DNA from: Aplysia californica
Taxonomy: Eukaryota > Mollusca > Gastropoda > Aplysiida > Aplysiidae
Assembly: GCF_000002075.1 (NCBI RefSeq)
Contig: NW_004797276.1
Span: 202,621-266,620 of the forward strand
Reading direction: 5' to 3'
DNA: 64,000 nucleotides
Shown in pieces: positions 54,296 to 64,000 of this stretch. Under the pieces are notes generated by a model that saw only the letters and a program-made list of their open reading frames with translations, was not told the DNA's origin and did not search any database. The translations under genes were made by a program, and so were the position numbers. Positions within the stretch are counted from its first letter, which is position 1; each line of letters opens with the position of its first letter.

Positions 54296-55768
54296 GCCAC
54301 CCAAATAATGAATTCATGGCTATACTTTGAATGACTCCAGTGAATACTTTTTCAACCTGCAATAAAGTGTATTCTAGTCACAGAGTGTCATCTGCTGAAT
54401 GAAATATTCAGGCTTGATTATATCAATATTCATAATCTTCTATATATTTTTTTGATTTCGCAACAGGTTCCAAAATAACTTCAGTTTTATATGTCAAAAC
54501 CATTCTGAAAAAGTATTACATTGCAACATGTGGTAATTTTTTCAAACTTTGAATCATTATGCTTTGCTGGCTTTTATGCAGTCTAAAGTGCATGTTACCT
54601 CTTATTTTCATGTTGATTAGATTATCAGATAAAACACAAGCACAAAAAAGTTGATCTAACTTTTAAAATCTCTTAAATTACTCCAGTGAGAGTACCATCC
54701 TCGTACTAGATGAAATATCAGAAACATGGATGATATTGTTCAACTTCAAACATAAATGCAGGGCTAATAAGCATCTAATTAAAATAGTAGTTACTTTGAA
54801 CCCCTGTACAGTTTTCATTCTTGTAATCTATATGTTTTGAGTATCTTTAGTGGGCCTAATGGGTATGGCATTCATATCAAACCTTGTAGGAGACATCAAC
54901 TGTACAATATAGCAAAAACAAGTACAATAAAATTTGGACTTTGTTGATCGGTTTCCTATTTGATATTGTGCATTTTATTATTTCTTGCCATAGAAAGCCT
55001 GATTTTTATACAAATTCGGTTTTTATGTTGTCACTTATGGAGAAAAAGAAGCACTCCGTTGTGCTCATATTTTGAGAATTGCTCATATGTGTGTACCTTA
55101 AAATAATTTTTCTCAAGTGTATATTTTGTGATAGGTGTGCTTATATGCAGAGTTGGATGAAATGTACTATCATTTTGATATCCACAGCTATCATAAGAGA
55201 ACATTGTCATCTATTGAAAGATGCCGGACTATGGATTGTATGTTGTTCCAAAGGATAAAATGTCAAATAAATGTACTGGCGACAATGTTATTTCAGTAAT
55301 AAGTCTTGCCATTTTGAAAGATGTACAGTGCATCTGAATTTACCTCAGCTGTGTAGTATGTAAAGTCAATGCTGGGTGTTGGCTTCTTTTCACCTCATGG
55401 AGATTATCTCCCATAATGGTCACCCAATACCGAATTGTGATCTGCTAGTTTGCATTTGCCTCAAGATAGGATAGAACCTTTTGAAAGCATGATCTCTTTA
55501 AATAATATTCAGTTCTTCCTGATTTCCTTACTTTTTGGAAGGTTCAACGCCTAATTCAACTGAAAATGGTGGTTGCTTGATTAAAAGTTCTGAACTTGCA
55601 ACTGCAACTCTGGTGGTGAACAAAATCAGTTACGCATCAGTCAGTAGCAAATTCATAATGATCAGGAACAGTTGCTGCCCAGTCATCCTTTCTTTATTGT
55701 GTCCTGAAATTAGGTTTCTCTTTGCACCTAAATGGCTTTGTTTGACTGAGTTTTCTTTCATGACAACG

Positions 55769-55905
55769 GTGGCGTTGGTGGCCTAGTAGTTAGGCTGCAA
55801 GACCTGTCATCATGGTGGTTTTTTGTTTCGAAACTCAGCTCAGTCTGATGTTGTGTCCTTGGGGAAGGCACTTTATATGGATTTCTTATTTTGTGAGGTC
55901 CTTTC
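55769..55905 (+). repeat. Older copy of the tRNA-SINE (head and centre)
   Basis: GGTGGCCTAGTAGTTAGGCTG and TTGTGTCCTTGGGGAAGGC in the same order as the full SINE (short quotes only). The B box is decayed and there is no tail. Confidence 0.75.
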
Positions 55906-55909
55906 AGAG

Positions 55910-57105
55910 ATTGACGTTTAATTCGGAGATCCGGCCTCTTAAATAAGTAATAGTGTTGATAGAGGCATTCAATCTATACCATTTCACATCTCACATTTCC
56001 TGACCAAATAAAATGCAGTGAATGCTGAATTGGAACCCTTGAACAGTTGAATGAAGTTTTTGTTTCAGTCTGCTGCTTTCTATGCTTCGCTAAAGATTTT
56101 GCGTTTTTGCTGCCATTCAGTCAAATTTATATTGCCCTATTTATGTTGTACAGCCGCTAAAATAACATTCACTCTATGTTAATACATATTAATTTGATAG
56201 TGGTGCAATGACCACTGGAAGTAATCGCAGTTGTAGCAAAATCGGTAGTTCCAAAAAAGTAGCCAAAACGGGTTTGGTATTCATTAACTTTAGTATCTGA
56301 AGAGTCATCAATTTCCGGTTCAAAAACAAAGACAAAGATGTTGATTATGATTAACTTACTTTCGGCTATAAATCTGTACTAATCTGCTTAAAAATCCACG
56401 CCCAAAAGCAAGTACGGAAAACTAATTTGGTCAAAATTAAAGTTTTACTTTTGTGACAACTTTAAATGTATTTTTTAAAAATTTCCTCCACGATTTCAAA
56501 AGTAGATTTTTGATATGTTAATACACCTATTAATTATCTGTAGAACCACGCAATTTTTATATTTGTTGCTATTTTTTAAAGAGTACCATTATCTTTCTCC
56601 CAGTGTAAGGACTGTTGTTAACCAAAATGCATATTTATCAAAATGTATTATGTTGCATCCATCCTTCACAGCCCACCTTTCTTATTTACCTTTTGCAGGA
56701 ATTTTTTTGCTTATGTGTATTATTAATACTTTATTCATTGAATCAGTGTTTAGCGATGTGGTCATTTTTGTTCTTTTGTACTTTGACAGACATTTATAGA
56801 CTATTGACATGTTTGTAATCTAGATAAGGAGCCAATCATTAAACTCTAAAAATGTATGCGCAATTTATGTTACAATTATAATAGTGTTTTTATTTTTAGG
56901 GAAGTGTGTTCAACAGCTATATATAGTAGCAATGTGAAAAGCTTTTTTTGTTTGACCTATTTAGCAAAACTGTCAGTTCAATATACGCTTTTTTTTGTTA
57001 GAAAACCATTTTTTTCTAATAACTTTGATTATGAAGCTTTTTGAATGATTTTATATATATTTTTATTATTTCTTGCCAGCCAAGTCACCTGGGTTTTTTT
57101 TCTAA
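55910..57105. other. Intergenic, nothing recognised
   Basis: AT-rich; hydrophobic short frames (such as 56515-56799) reflect T-rich composition. Confidence 0.45.
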
Positions 57106-57109
57106 AATT

Positions 57110-57157
57110 GTGTGCTAACTGCTTTTTTACATCCTGTGATACCACCGCGCCGTGACA
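57110..57157. mobile_element. One end of a TGTG...CACA MITE
   Basis: ATACCACCGCGCCGTGACACA matches the right end of copy 3 (39671-40109). The rest of the element was not recognised. Confidence 0.5.
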
Positions 57158-58271
57158 CATATTTACTTTTTTCAGACTGGAGAGCATTTTTTCTCCCTCT
57201 ATTGGCTCTTTGACATAGAAAAACTTAAACAAAATCTAAACAATCATTCAGTCAGTCAGATGCATCAGCTGGACAGCTGGTGATTAAGTTAGTATGCTTT
57301 GCTAATATCCTTTGCTGAAGATTACACTTAATACTTTACAAAGATATAATACTGAATTGTAGATTTATTATCTAATATGATTTTTTATTAAATCCCTGTA
57401 TTTTTTAATGACTGCAACAGGCTTTATTTTGACCACCTGTCATTCTGAAATTTTACTGTAAAATAAAAATAGATACCATCTTGATCTGCACCCTTTTGCT
57501 TTCGAAAATCAGACACAAAATGGTTTACTATTTTTTAACTTATCAAACAAATTGGCATGAAGTAGACTTGCGCTGTTTACACCAAAGGGTACAGAAGTCA
57601 GTGTCGTCCATACTTTTGAAAAAGCAGAGAGTTTTTCTAGATGAAATATGTTACATTTTGTCTCTTTTTATTAACCAGAGCTCTGTTGAAATGAAATCAT
57701 CCTGAATTTGATTTTTTTTTTTTTTTCAATTTCTTTGGCAAATTCCATCAAATGATTTCTACACAAAAGTGCAGGTGCATAGTTTTATATGCCCCCAGCC
57801 TCTTTCCTGTACTTAGTGTCCAGTGTTTGTCAAGTGTTGTTGAACTGTTTCCAATCAAAAAGTATTCAACTGCTGAAGTTTCTTTATTATGGGGAATTAT
57901 TATTGACGAATTAAAAAAATCTATTCTCTTTTTATATGGTCTCTCTTTCCCCGGTGTTCTGGTGCTCATCCGATGCACAATGATGTATTTCTCAGTCCAA
58001 ACGATTGGGTGGCACAGTTGTGTATACAGACACCCAAACACAAATTCACAAATATACATCATCTTATGTACAAATATTTTTTTCAGTCATTAAAAAAATG
58101 AATGAAAAAAATACTTTCTCCCAGAGTAGAGGGTTTTTTTCCTGCCCTATTCCTTCATAAAGCATTGGGAAAGGGCATCGGTTGCCCCTTTCTTAGAATG
58201 CTTTTATGGTTTTTCTTTTTTCGAAGTAGTAAAGAAAGATATCATATCCACACATTGTAGCATGGCCGTCG

Positions 58272-58796
58272 TTATTCGGACTTGAGTCCGAATAACATTT
58301 TTTCATATTCGGACTCGAGTCCGAATAAAAACATGCTTCCAATTTTCCGCCATTTTTTATTTCCCCCCACACCTTATCTGCCGATCGTGTTTGCGACGTT
58401 CAAAGCCCGGACCGATAGTGCCCCCCCCCCCCCCACCACCCTCCCCGACACGCACACAGCCACACGTGTGCAGGCCGCCCATCCGACCCCGACACACGCT
58501 AACGAGCCATCTTTATTAATTGCTTCTGATGACCTCTTGACAAATAAACATTTATTAGAAGCGCTATAACTTTTCAGGCCGGCCTCAAATTCATCATAAG
58601 ATTAAAACTCGGCTCCTGCACAAAACGCCTTTTTGCCCGAAGTGATCCCGTTCTCTACCCAGCCTGAGGCGAGTCACGAGTGAGGCAGGACAGGAAGCCG
58701 GATTCACGAGTCACAGGAAGTCGGAAGTGATGTCATGCTGGACAAGAATCAGAGTCCGAATAACATTTTTTCATATTCGGACTCGAGTCCGAATAA
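58272..58796. mobile_element. Foldback element with palindromic ends, copy 2
   Basis: TTATTCGGACTTGAGTCCGA starts the element and is followed at 58306 by a second palindrome; the same pair recurs inverted at 58751-58796. The interior shares GATGTCAT/GATGACATC and AGTCCG motifs with copy 1. 525 bp. The proline-rich open frame at 58282-58569 is inside it and is not a gene. Confidence 0.72.
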
Positions 58797-58799
58797 TCA

Positions 58800-60060
58800 C
58801 TTCGTTGTAGCATACTGATGGTATCCAGGGGAAAAGCCACAAAGTCCAGAAAAGCTAATTTTCCAAAAGACCCTAATGTATTCTTGCATTTACATCTGCA
58901 TGTATTCGGGGTTTTTTCAATTCCATTGGGACAACAAGGATGTTTCTGTATAAATTCTTGGGGGAAGAAATATGTGCCTCTTATATTGAGCTGTATTTTA
59001 CTCAATTATTTAAGAATCTACACAAAATTTTTGAGAATCTCAGCACTGATTTTTTTGGTCTGATACATGATTACATTATGAATATCTTAGTAATAGTAAT
59101 AGTAATGGTAACCTGTTTACTTTATGGAAGGAATGATTTGTGACAATACCGCAACCCACCTGAAAGTGGAAGAGAAAAATTCTCTCTTAATTAAAATCAT
59201 AATGTTGGAAATAGAACTATTAGACCAACAAAAACCTTGCATATGAAAGGAAAAAATGTATAAGCACTTGTGCATATCAATGGTATTGATTGCAAAGAGA
59301 CCAACTAAAGAAAAGCTCAATTTTCTGGAGTCAATCTCCATTTTTCAACAAACAAGAATGTAATATGAGAACTTAGTACAAGTAATTGTGTTCCTTCTGT
59401 GTAGGTTTGGAGTTAACAACTGTGACCTCATACTTTCTTGAGTTTTGATATTTTGAAGTGACCCTTGTTATTACCAATATTTTTTTCCATAACCTGTAAG
59501 TTATGAACTATATACATGTACATTTTGGGTGCAGGTTAATGTGTGTATTTTAAAACAAATATAGGTCTATATTATTCTCTGTACTGAACTTAGTTTTTTG
59601 TTTCTTTTTATGTGCTTATTTATTTTGTTAGTTATTTATTCATTTTGTCTTTGGACGTAATAAAGAATAAACAAAAGCTACATTGTTGTGGACTGTAACT
59701 CGTACTTATTTGAAGAAGTAATACCAGATAAAAACTAGGTTTCTTGTTGTCAGCGTGAGACAAATTGAACGAGAGCTAGCAATTATTCTGACGCAGATTG
59801 GTCATTACAGTGCATGTTTTTTGTATTTCGAAATTCTGTATAAGTTTCACCTTTGGGTGGTTGTCTGTCTGTCTATATGTCTGTTTGTGTCTGTCTGTGT
59901 GTATCTGTGTATGTGTGTGTGTGTGTGTGTGCGTGCTTGCGTTCATGCGAGTGTTGTCCGTCCATTCTGCTCTCACCATTCACTCCACTGGAAAGGTTCA
60001 ATAAGAATGCACGTATGTAACTTGCGGTGTTCAGTACCTCCAACAAGTTTTAAGAACGAC
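58800..60060. other. Intergenic, nothing recognised apart from a GT tract
   Basis: AT-rich, with a poly(A)-signal-like AATAAAG near 59660 but no gene to attach it to. Confidence 0.4.
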
Positions 60061-60063
60061 TGG

Positions 60064-60245
60064 GTGGGTGGTTGGCGGGTGCTCTGGTGTGGTTTAATTG
60101 CTTGTTCTTTCCTATCAAACATCTATCGTCCTTATCTCCCCTTCTCCTTTTTTGTGTTTGTTACTCTCTTGTAACGCCTCTAATCTTCTGACGCTCATAT
60201 GACCTTATGCAGTTGCGAGCGGCGTAAAACCTGTACTAAAACTAA
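60064..60245 (+). repeat. 175-bp interspersed repeat, full copy
   Basis: Full copy; tail GCGAGCGGCGTAAAACC. A further copy starts about 50 bp downstream, in tandem. Confidence 0.85.
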
Positions 60246-60291
60246 GAACCGCTAGTGTAGTGGGACACACAACTACGTAGTGGGGTTAACA

Positions 60292-60474
60292 GGTTCTTGG
60301 CGGGTGCTCTGCTATGGCTAGCTCCTTCTTTCCTATCAAACATCTATGGTCCTGATCTCTCCTCCTTATTTTTGTGTGCCTTATACTCTCTTGTAAAACC
60401 TCTAATCTTCGGCACTTATATGACCATATTGTGTTGCAAGTGCCGTAAAACTTAAGCTACTAAAACAACAAAGC
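60292..60474 (+). repeat. 175-bp interspersed repeat, full copy (tandem)
   Basis: Starts TTCTTGGCGGGTGCTCTG and ends GTGCCGTAAAACTTAAGC. More diverged in the middle than its neighbour. Confidence 0.82.
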
Positions 60475-60560
60475 TATCGGTTTTACGGGTTTTTGTAGTG
60501 ATCTCGAGTTACGCTCCTTTTGGTGTGGATAGCTGAATAGGCGGATGACTTCATGAGGTG

Positions 60561-60573
60561 CTTGTGTGTGTGT

Positions 60574-60617
<44 letters not shown>
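60561..60617. repeat. (GT)n microsatellite
   Basis: Broken once by CT. A smaller one lies at 59905-59935. Confidence 0.93.
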
Positions 60618-60619
<2 letters not shown>

Positions 60620-60914
60620 ATTTTCAATTCTCAATAGTTCAAGGAAGTATAATATACGATCGTGAAAAATTATGATGTAAAGTGCCTCTGTACCACCCAT
60701 AGGAACTGTTGTTTGTGTCCTTATCTCGATTGTGTTGGCCGAGTGTCGACTCGATCTTTCAAAACACAGACCTTTGAAACCTTTAAACATTAAATTATAT
60801 AAAGGTCAGCCTTCAAATAGCCTTTGCGTGTCATCTAGCACGTAAATTGATAAAAACCCTTACGTACTTTGAGTCAAAATAGTTGATGAGGTTATGAAAC
60901 TTTGAGCAGGCACA

Positions 60915-60995
60915 CGAGAGAGAGAGAGAGAGAGAGAGGGGGGGTGGGGGGGGGTGGGGGGGGGAGAAGGAGAGAGAAAAAGGGGGGGGGGGTAG
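60915..60995. repeat. (GA)n and G-run purine tract
   Basis: GA units followed by several runs of 5-10 G. Confidence 0.9.
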
Positions 60996-61273
60996 CAAAA
61001 GATGGAGAAGATGCAAAAGAAGGAATTGCTGAAAACTCTTAAAAGGAAGAGAAGGTGTATAAGATAAGGAGAGGAAGGTCGAAGGGAAAAAAATAAAAAA
61101 TAAAAAACCCAACCCCAAAAACAAACAGATTGGACTCAGCAAGGGTGAGAGCGCCCCAGAATGGAACTGTGTGCATACGTGCCCTTGTACATGGATGTGC
61201 ATACAAATTCATTATTGATCTGAGCTCCCCTCGAATCCAATAATTCTACTTGAGTTACTCCACAACTGGTTCA

Positions 61274-61462
61274 TGGGTGGCTGGCGGGCGCTCTGGTGTG
61301 GTTTGTCCCTTCTCTCCTATCAAACATCTATCGTCTTTGTCTTTCCTCCTTCTTGTCTTTGTATTTTCGTCTCTAGTAGTACCCCCAATCTTCGGTAGGC
61401 CTACTTATACGTATAGTATGACTTATTGTGATGAAAGTGCCGTAAAACTCCTACAGAAAAAT
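61274..61462 (+). repeat. 175-bp interspersed repeat, full copy
   Basis: Starts GGTGGCTGGCGGGCGCTCTG and ends GTGCCGTAAAACTCC. Confidence 0.82.
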
Positions 61463-61729
61463 CAATTATTTTAGTTTCGGTCAATCTGGTTTGCAACCGA
61501 GCAGCAGGTGGGCTGGGAAAGGAGACAACTCGCAAAATATATTTTCAGCCCTTGCGTGGATGTGTTTCCACACTACGCGATGGTTGTCAACTGGAATGTT
61601 ATTTCTACAGAGAGGAGGGGTGTGTGAATGGAATGGTATGGCAAATTCATTAAACACCAATTAAATATGCAATATATTTGAAAATCCAGTTGAGAATGTG
61701 TAATACTGTATTTACTGTAATTCGATATA

Positions 61730-63624
61730 GGAGAGAGTGGGGAGAAGTGGGCCACCCCCGAGGAGCCAAATCTAGAGGTCTAGTGCAATTTTGCATATTA
61801 TAATTTTATAAAACTATCAAAAATATTGTTTCCAGCACAAGGAAGCAACCTTCTTTCTCTTTCAAGGCTGTTTGAGTGAATGAAGTGGAAAAGACATTTT
61901 TCTCAAGAAAAAGTTGAAATACTTGATTTTTGAAACTCGCAACTTTACCACAAAGAGGAGCAAAACAGGTCGGGTAAGTGTAACAATAGTTATAGAACTT
62001 ATCTAATTACTTATTTTTCGTTTGTTCTACATGTTGAAGAAAACATACATTTGAATAGTTAACTATCAATGGGGAGAAGTGGACCACCATCTGCCCAGTT
62101 CTCCCCACGTGTGGCCCACTTCTCCCTAGTTGTAGAAAAATAATCTTCAATACATTTCCATGCTATTTTAGTCATATTACCTATTTTGTTAGACTATAAG
62201 ATAAAGATAGAGGCTTAGTAGTATTGTAGTAGTCTACCATTCCGGAGTTTTCCCTAATTGGTACTCCAGTGTGACTCTGTGTACCTGCTTCTTTCTAGTC
62301 TTTTGGCATGAAGCAGCGTCCCGAAGACACGTATTAAATGCTTTTTTTTTCTTTTTTCCTATTTGATATCTCTATGGAAAATGCTACGTATCAAAGGAAG
62401 ACCGGCATAGGCACAGCCTTACCTGATACAACGAAAGATGCAGTGGCAGCTGTCACAAATGGAGTGCCTTTGAGGGAAGTCACATTCCTTCCGGCATTGC
62501 TCGCACTACCCTTCAAAACAATGTAAAGAAAACTCTTCAATGTGATGTTGAATTATGTCCAAACTACCAAATTATCGTCACAGTCAAGTATTTACAGTAG
62601 AACAGGAGGCTGAGTTGACGCAGTACATGTTGAAATGTGCCAAAGATCCTATGGTTTGACAACTGCTAACTGCAGAAAACTCATCTATTAAGTCGCTGTT
62701 GCAAATCACCTAAGACCTTTCGTACCCATCTTCATGAGATAATGCAAAATGTGCCGGAAAGGAGTGGCAGGTGGGCTTTCTTTGGAGACACCTGCAACTC
62801 GGTTTGCGACAACCATGGGCTACCTCAGTGGCAAGAGCCACAGCTTTCAACAGACATTCTGTGGGAACATTTTTCAACTTGTTGCACGCTCTTTCTTGAT
62901 AGTGACCTGGGTGCCTCTGGCTCAATCTTGACGAAACAGGAATAGTAACAGTTCAACAAGTCCCAAAAGTCATCGTACCTCGTGGTTCTTTGCAGTTGGG
63001 CTAGACAACATCAGCAGAGCGTGGCGTGGTGTGTGAATTCTCAACAAAAACCACCCAGTTTTGCTATATCGGGGTTGCTGTCAATGAAAGAGACGAAGAT
63101 GATGTTGGGTTTGATTTTTCCAGAAGAAAGGGCAAAAAGAACCCACACTTGGTTAAAAACAGCAGTGGAAGACATTTCATCATTCCATATTGACTCCGTC
63201 AGAGCCATTTTACCCCCATCCACATTCAGAATTCCGAGGTACTATTGTAAGAACCATAGAGGTGACATCTGTTTTCAGGATGACTTTGGACACTTTGGTG
63301 GTCTTAAATTGTGTTAAATTCCATATTTGTGTCGTTGTGAAGAGTCTATTTTTTCAGGTTTCGGTAGCCCTGGTAACAGATATCACCCGTGGCCCATTTC
63401 TCCCCTCCCATGGCCCATTTCTCCCCACGTGTATGTTCACTTCAGCACCCTATAAAACCATAATTTTAATTCCATCTCTGTTGTACTGCTTATAACTGTT
63501 TTTTAAACAGAAAAAAATGTTGTTTGGAAAAATATAAAGCATTTTTATCTTTTGTTATTTCATTTTTGAGTTATTTCGTCCCCCCCCCACCCCCACGGTG
63601 GCCCACTTCTCCCCACTCTCCCCA
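61730..63624 (+). mobile_element. Decayed pogo/Tigger-type DNA transposon
   Basis: Inverted ends of about 27 bp (GGGGAGAAGTGGGCCACC and its inverse), with TA at both sides. The plus strand holds a broken DDE transposase: YQRKTGIGTALPDTTKDAVA (HTH start, from ATG 62374), SQVFTVEQEAELTQYML (about 62575-62630), WQVGFLWRHLQLGLRQP and ARATAFNRHSVGTFF (62760-62880), LDETGIVTVQQVPKVIVPRG with the first catalytic Asp (about 62925-62990). These lie in different frames with stops, and the C-terminal catalytic residues were not recognised, so it is inactive. Extra copies of the end motif TGGCCCAYTTCTCCCC lie inside. Confidence 0.87.
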
Positions 63625-64000
63625 TACATGTAGGCCTATTGTATATGTCGACAATACCCCCACCCACCTCCCCTTTTTTCATTCCTTCTGCACCACGTAA
63701 TTGTCACTGATTTTCTGAATCAGCACATCACAAAAGGGCGTTTTGGATTAAATTTGTTTAAAGAGATTTGGATCGGTTCTGTAATTGGCATATACTGCAA
63801 GGCAAGAGCAAGACTAACAGACTGAAAACGACATAGGCGTAGTAACTTAGTTCATTAGGCCGTATTGGTGATTGATGATACATACTGATGTAGAGTCCGA
63901 CGTTAAACGTGTTTTGTATTACTAATTACGCTGGGCAATCTCAATGGCTAAGTTGTTATAATGTACAACTGTATGGATGATGCTGGTCTGAATTTCACGC

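Noticed and set aside
58282-58569. 95-aa proline-rich open frame
   Set aside because: Falls entirely inside the palindrome-ended foldback element; reading is a by-product of its C-rich core.

Overview
This is a eukaryotic, animal-type window: AT-rich, intron-rich and dense in interspersed repeats. The two protein genes and the repeat mix (tRNA-derived SINEs, CR1/L2-like LINE ends, pogo-, piggyBac-, hAT- and MULE-like miniature elements) suggest an invertebrate, probably a mollusc. That placement is inference; nothing in the window fixes the species. One run of exactly 100 N (27937-28036) is an assembly gap.

The only host genes I can support are two complete polypeptide N-acetylgalactosaminyltransferases (GalNAc-Ts), the Golgi enzymes that start mucin-type O-glycosylation. 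Gene A (minus strand, 26602 down to 12700, 13 coding exons, 607 aa) and gene B (plus strand, 33858 to 50084, 12 coding exons, 605 aa) lie head to head with 7.3 kb between start codons. Both have a signal anchor, a stem, a GT2-type catalytic domain with the DSH and WGGEN motifs and the later metal-binding His, and a C-terminal ricin-like lectin domain. Every splice junction from the catalytic domain onward has the same position and phase in both, and several exons have identical lengths (82, 167, 245, 118 and 108 nt). They are an old inverted duplicate pair, closest by eye to GALNT11. Gene B has a proline where family members have alanine in the sugar-binding PTMAGG segment, and its lectin repeats are worn.

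Layout: 1-12.7 kb is intergenic, with a LINE reverse-transcriptase fragment, a 2.1-kb TTAA-flanked element holding a nested pogo-like MITE, a TTAGGG-like array between inverted repeats, long GA tracts and a hAT-like foldback element. 12.7-26.7 kb is gene A, with MITEs, LINE tails and a very long GT tract in its introns. 26.7-33.9 kb is the shared upstream region, with the assembly gap, a palindrome-ended foldback element, and a 3.3-kb interval bounded by inverted repeats with a pogo-like MITE inside. 33.9-50.1 kb is gene B; its first intron is mostly a MITE nested in another MITE, and intron 10 holds a LINE split by a tRNA-derived SINE. 50.1-64 kb is repeat-rich sequence with a decayed pogo/Tigger-type transposon at 61.7-63.6 kb. 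Exons were joined by reading splice sites and phase by hand; transcript ends, promoters and non-coding exons were not determined.
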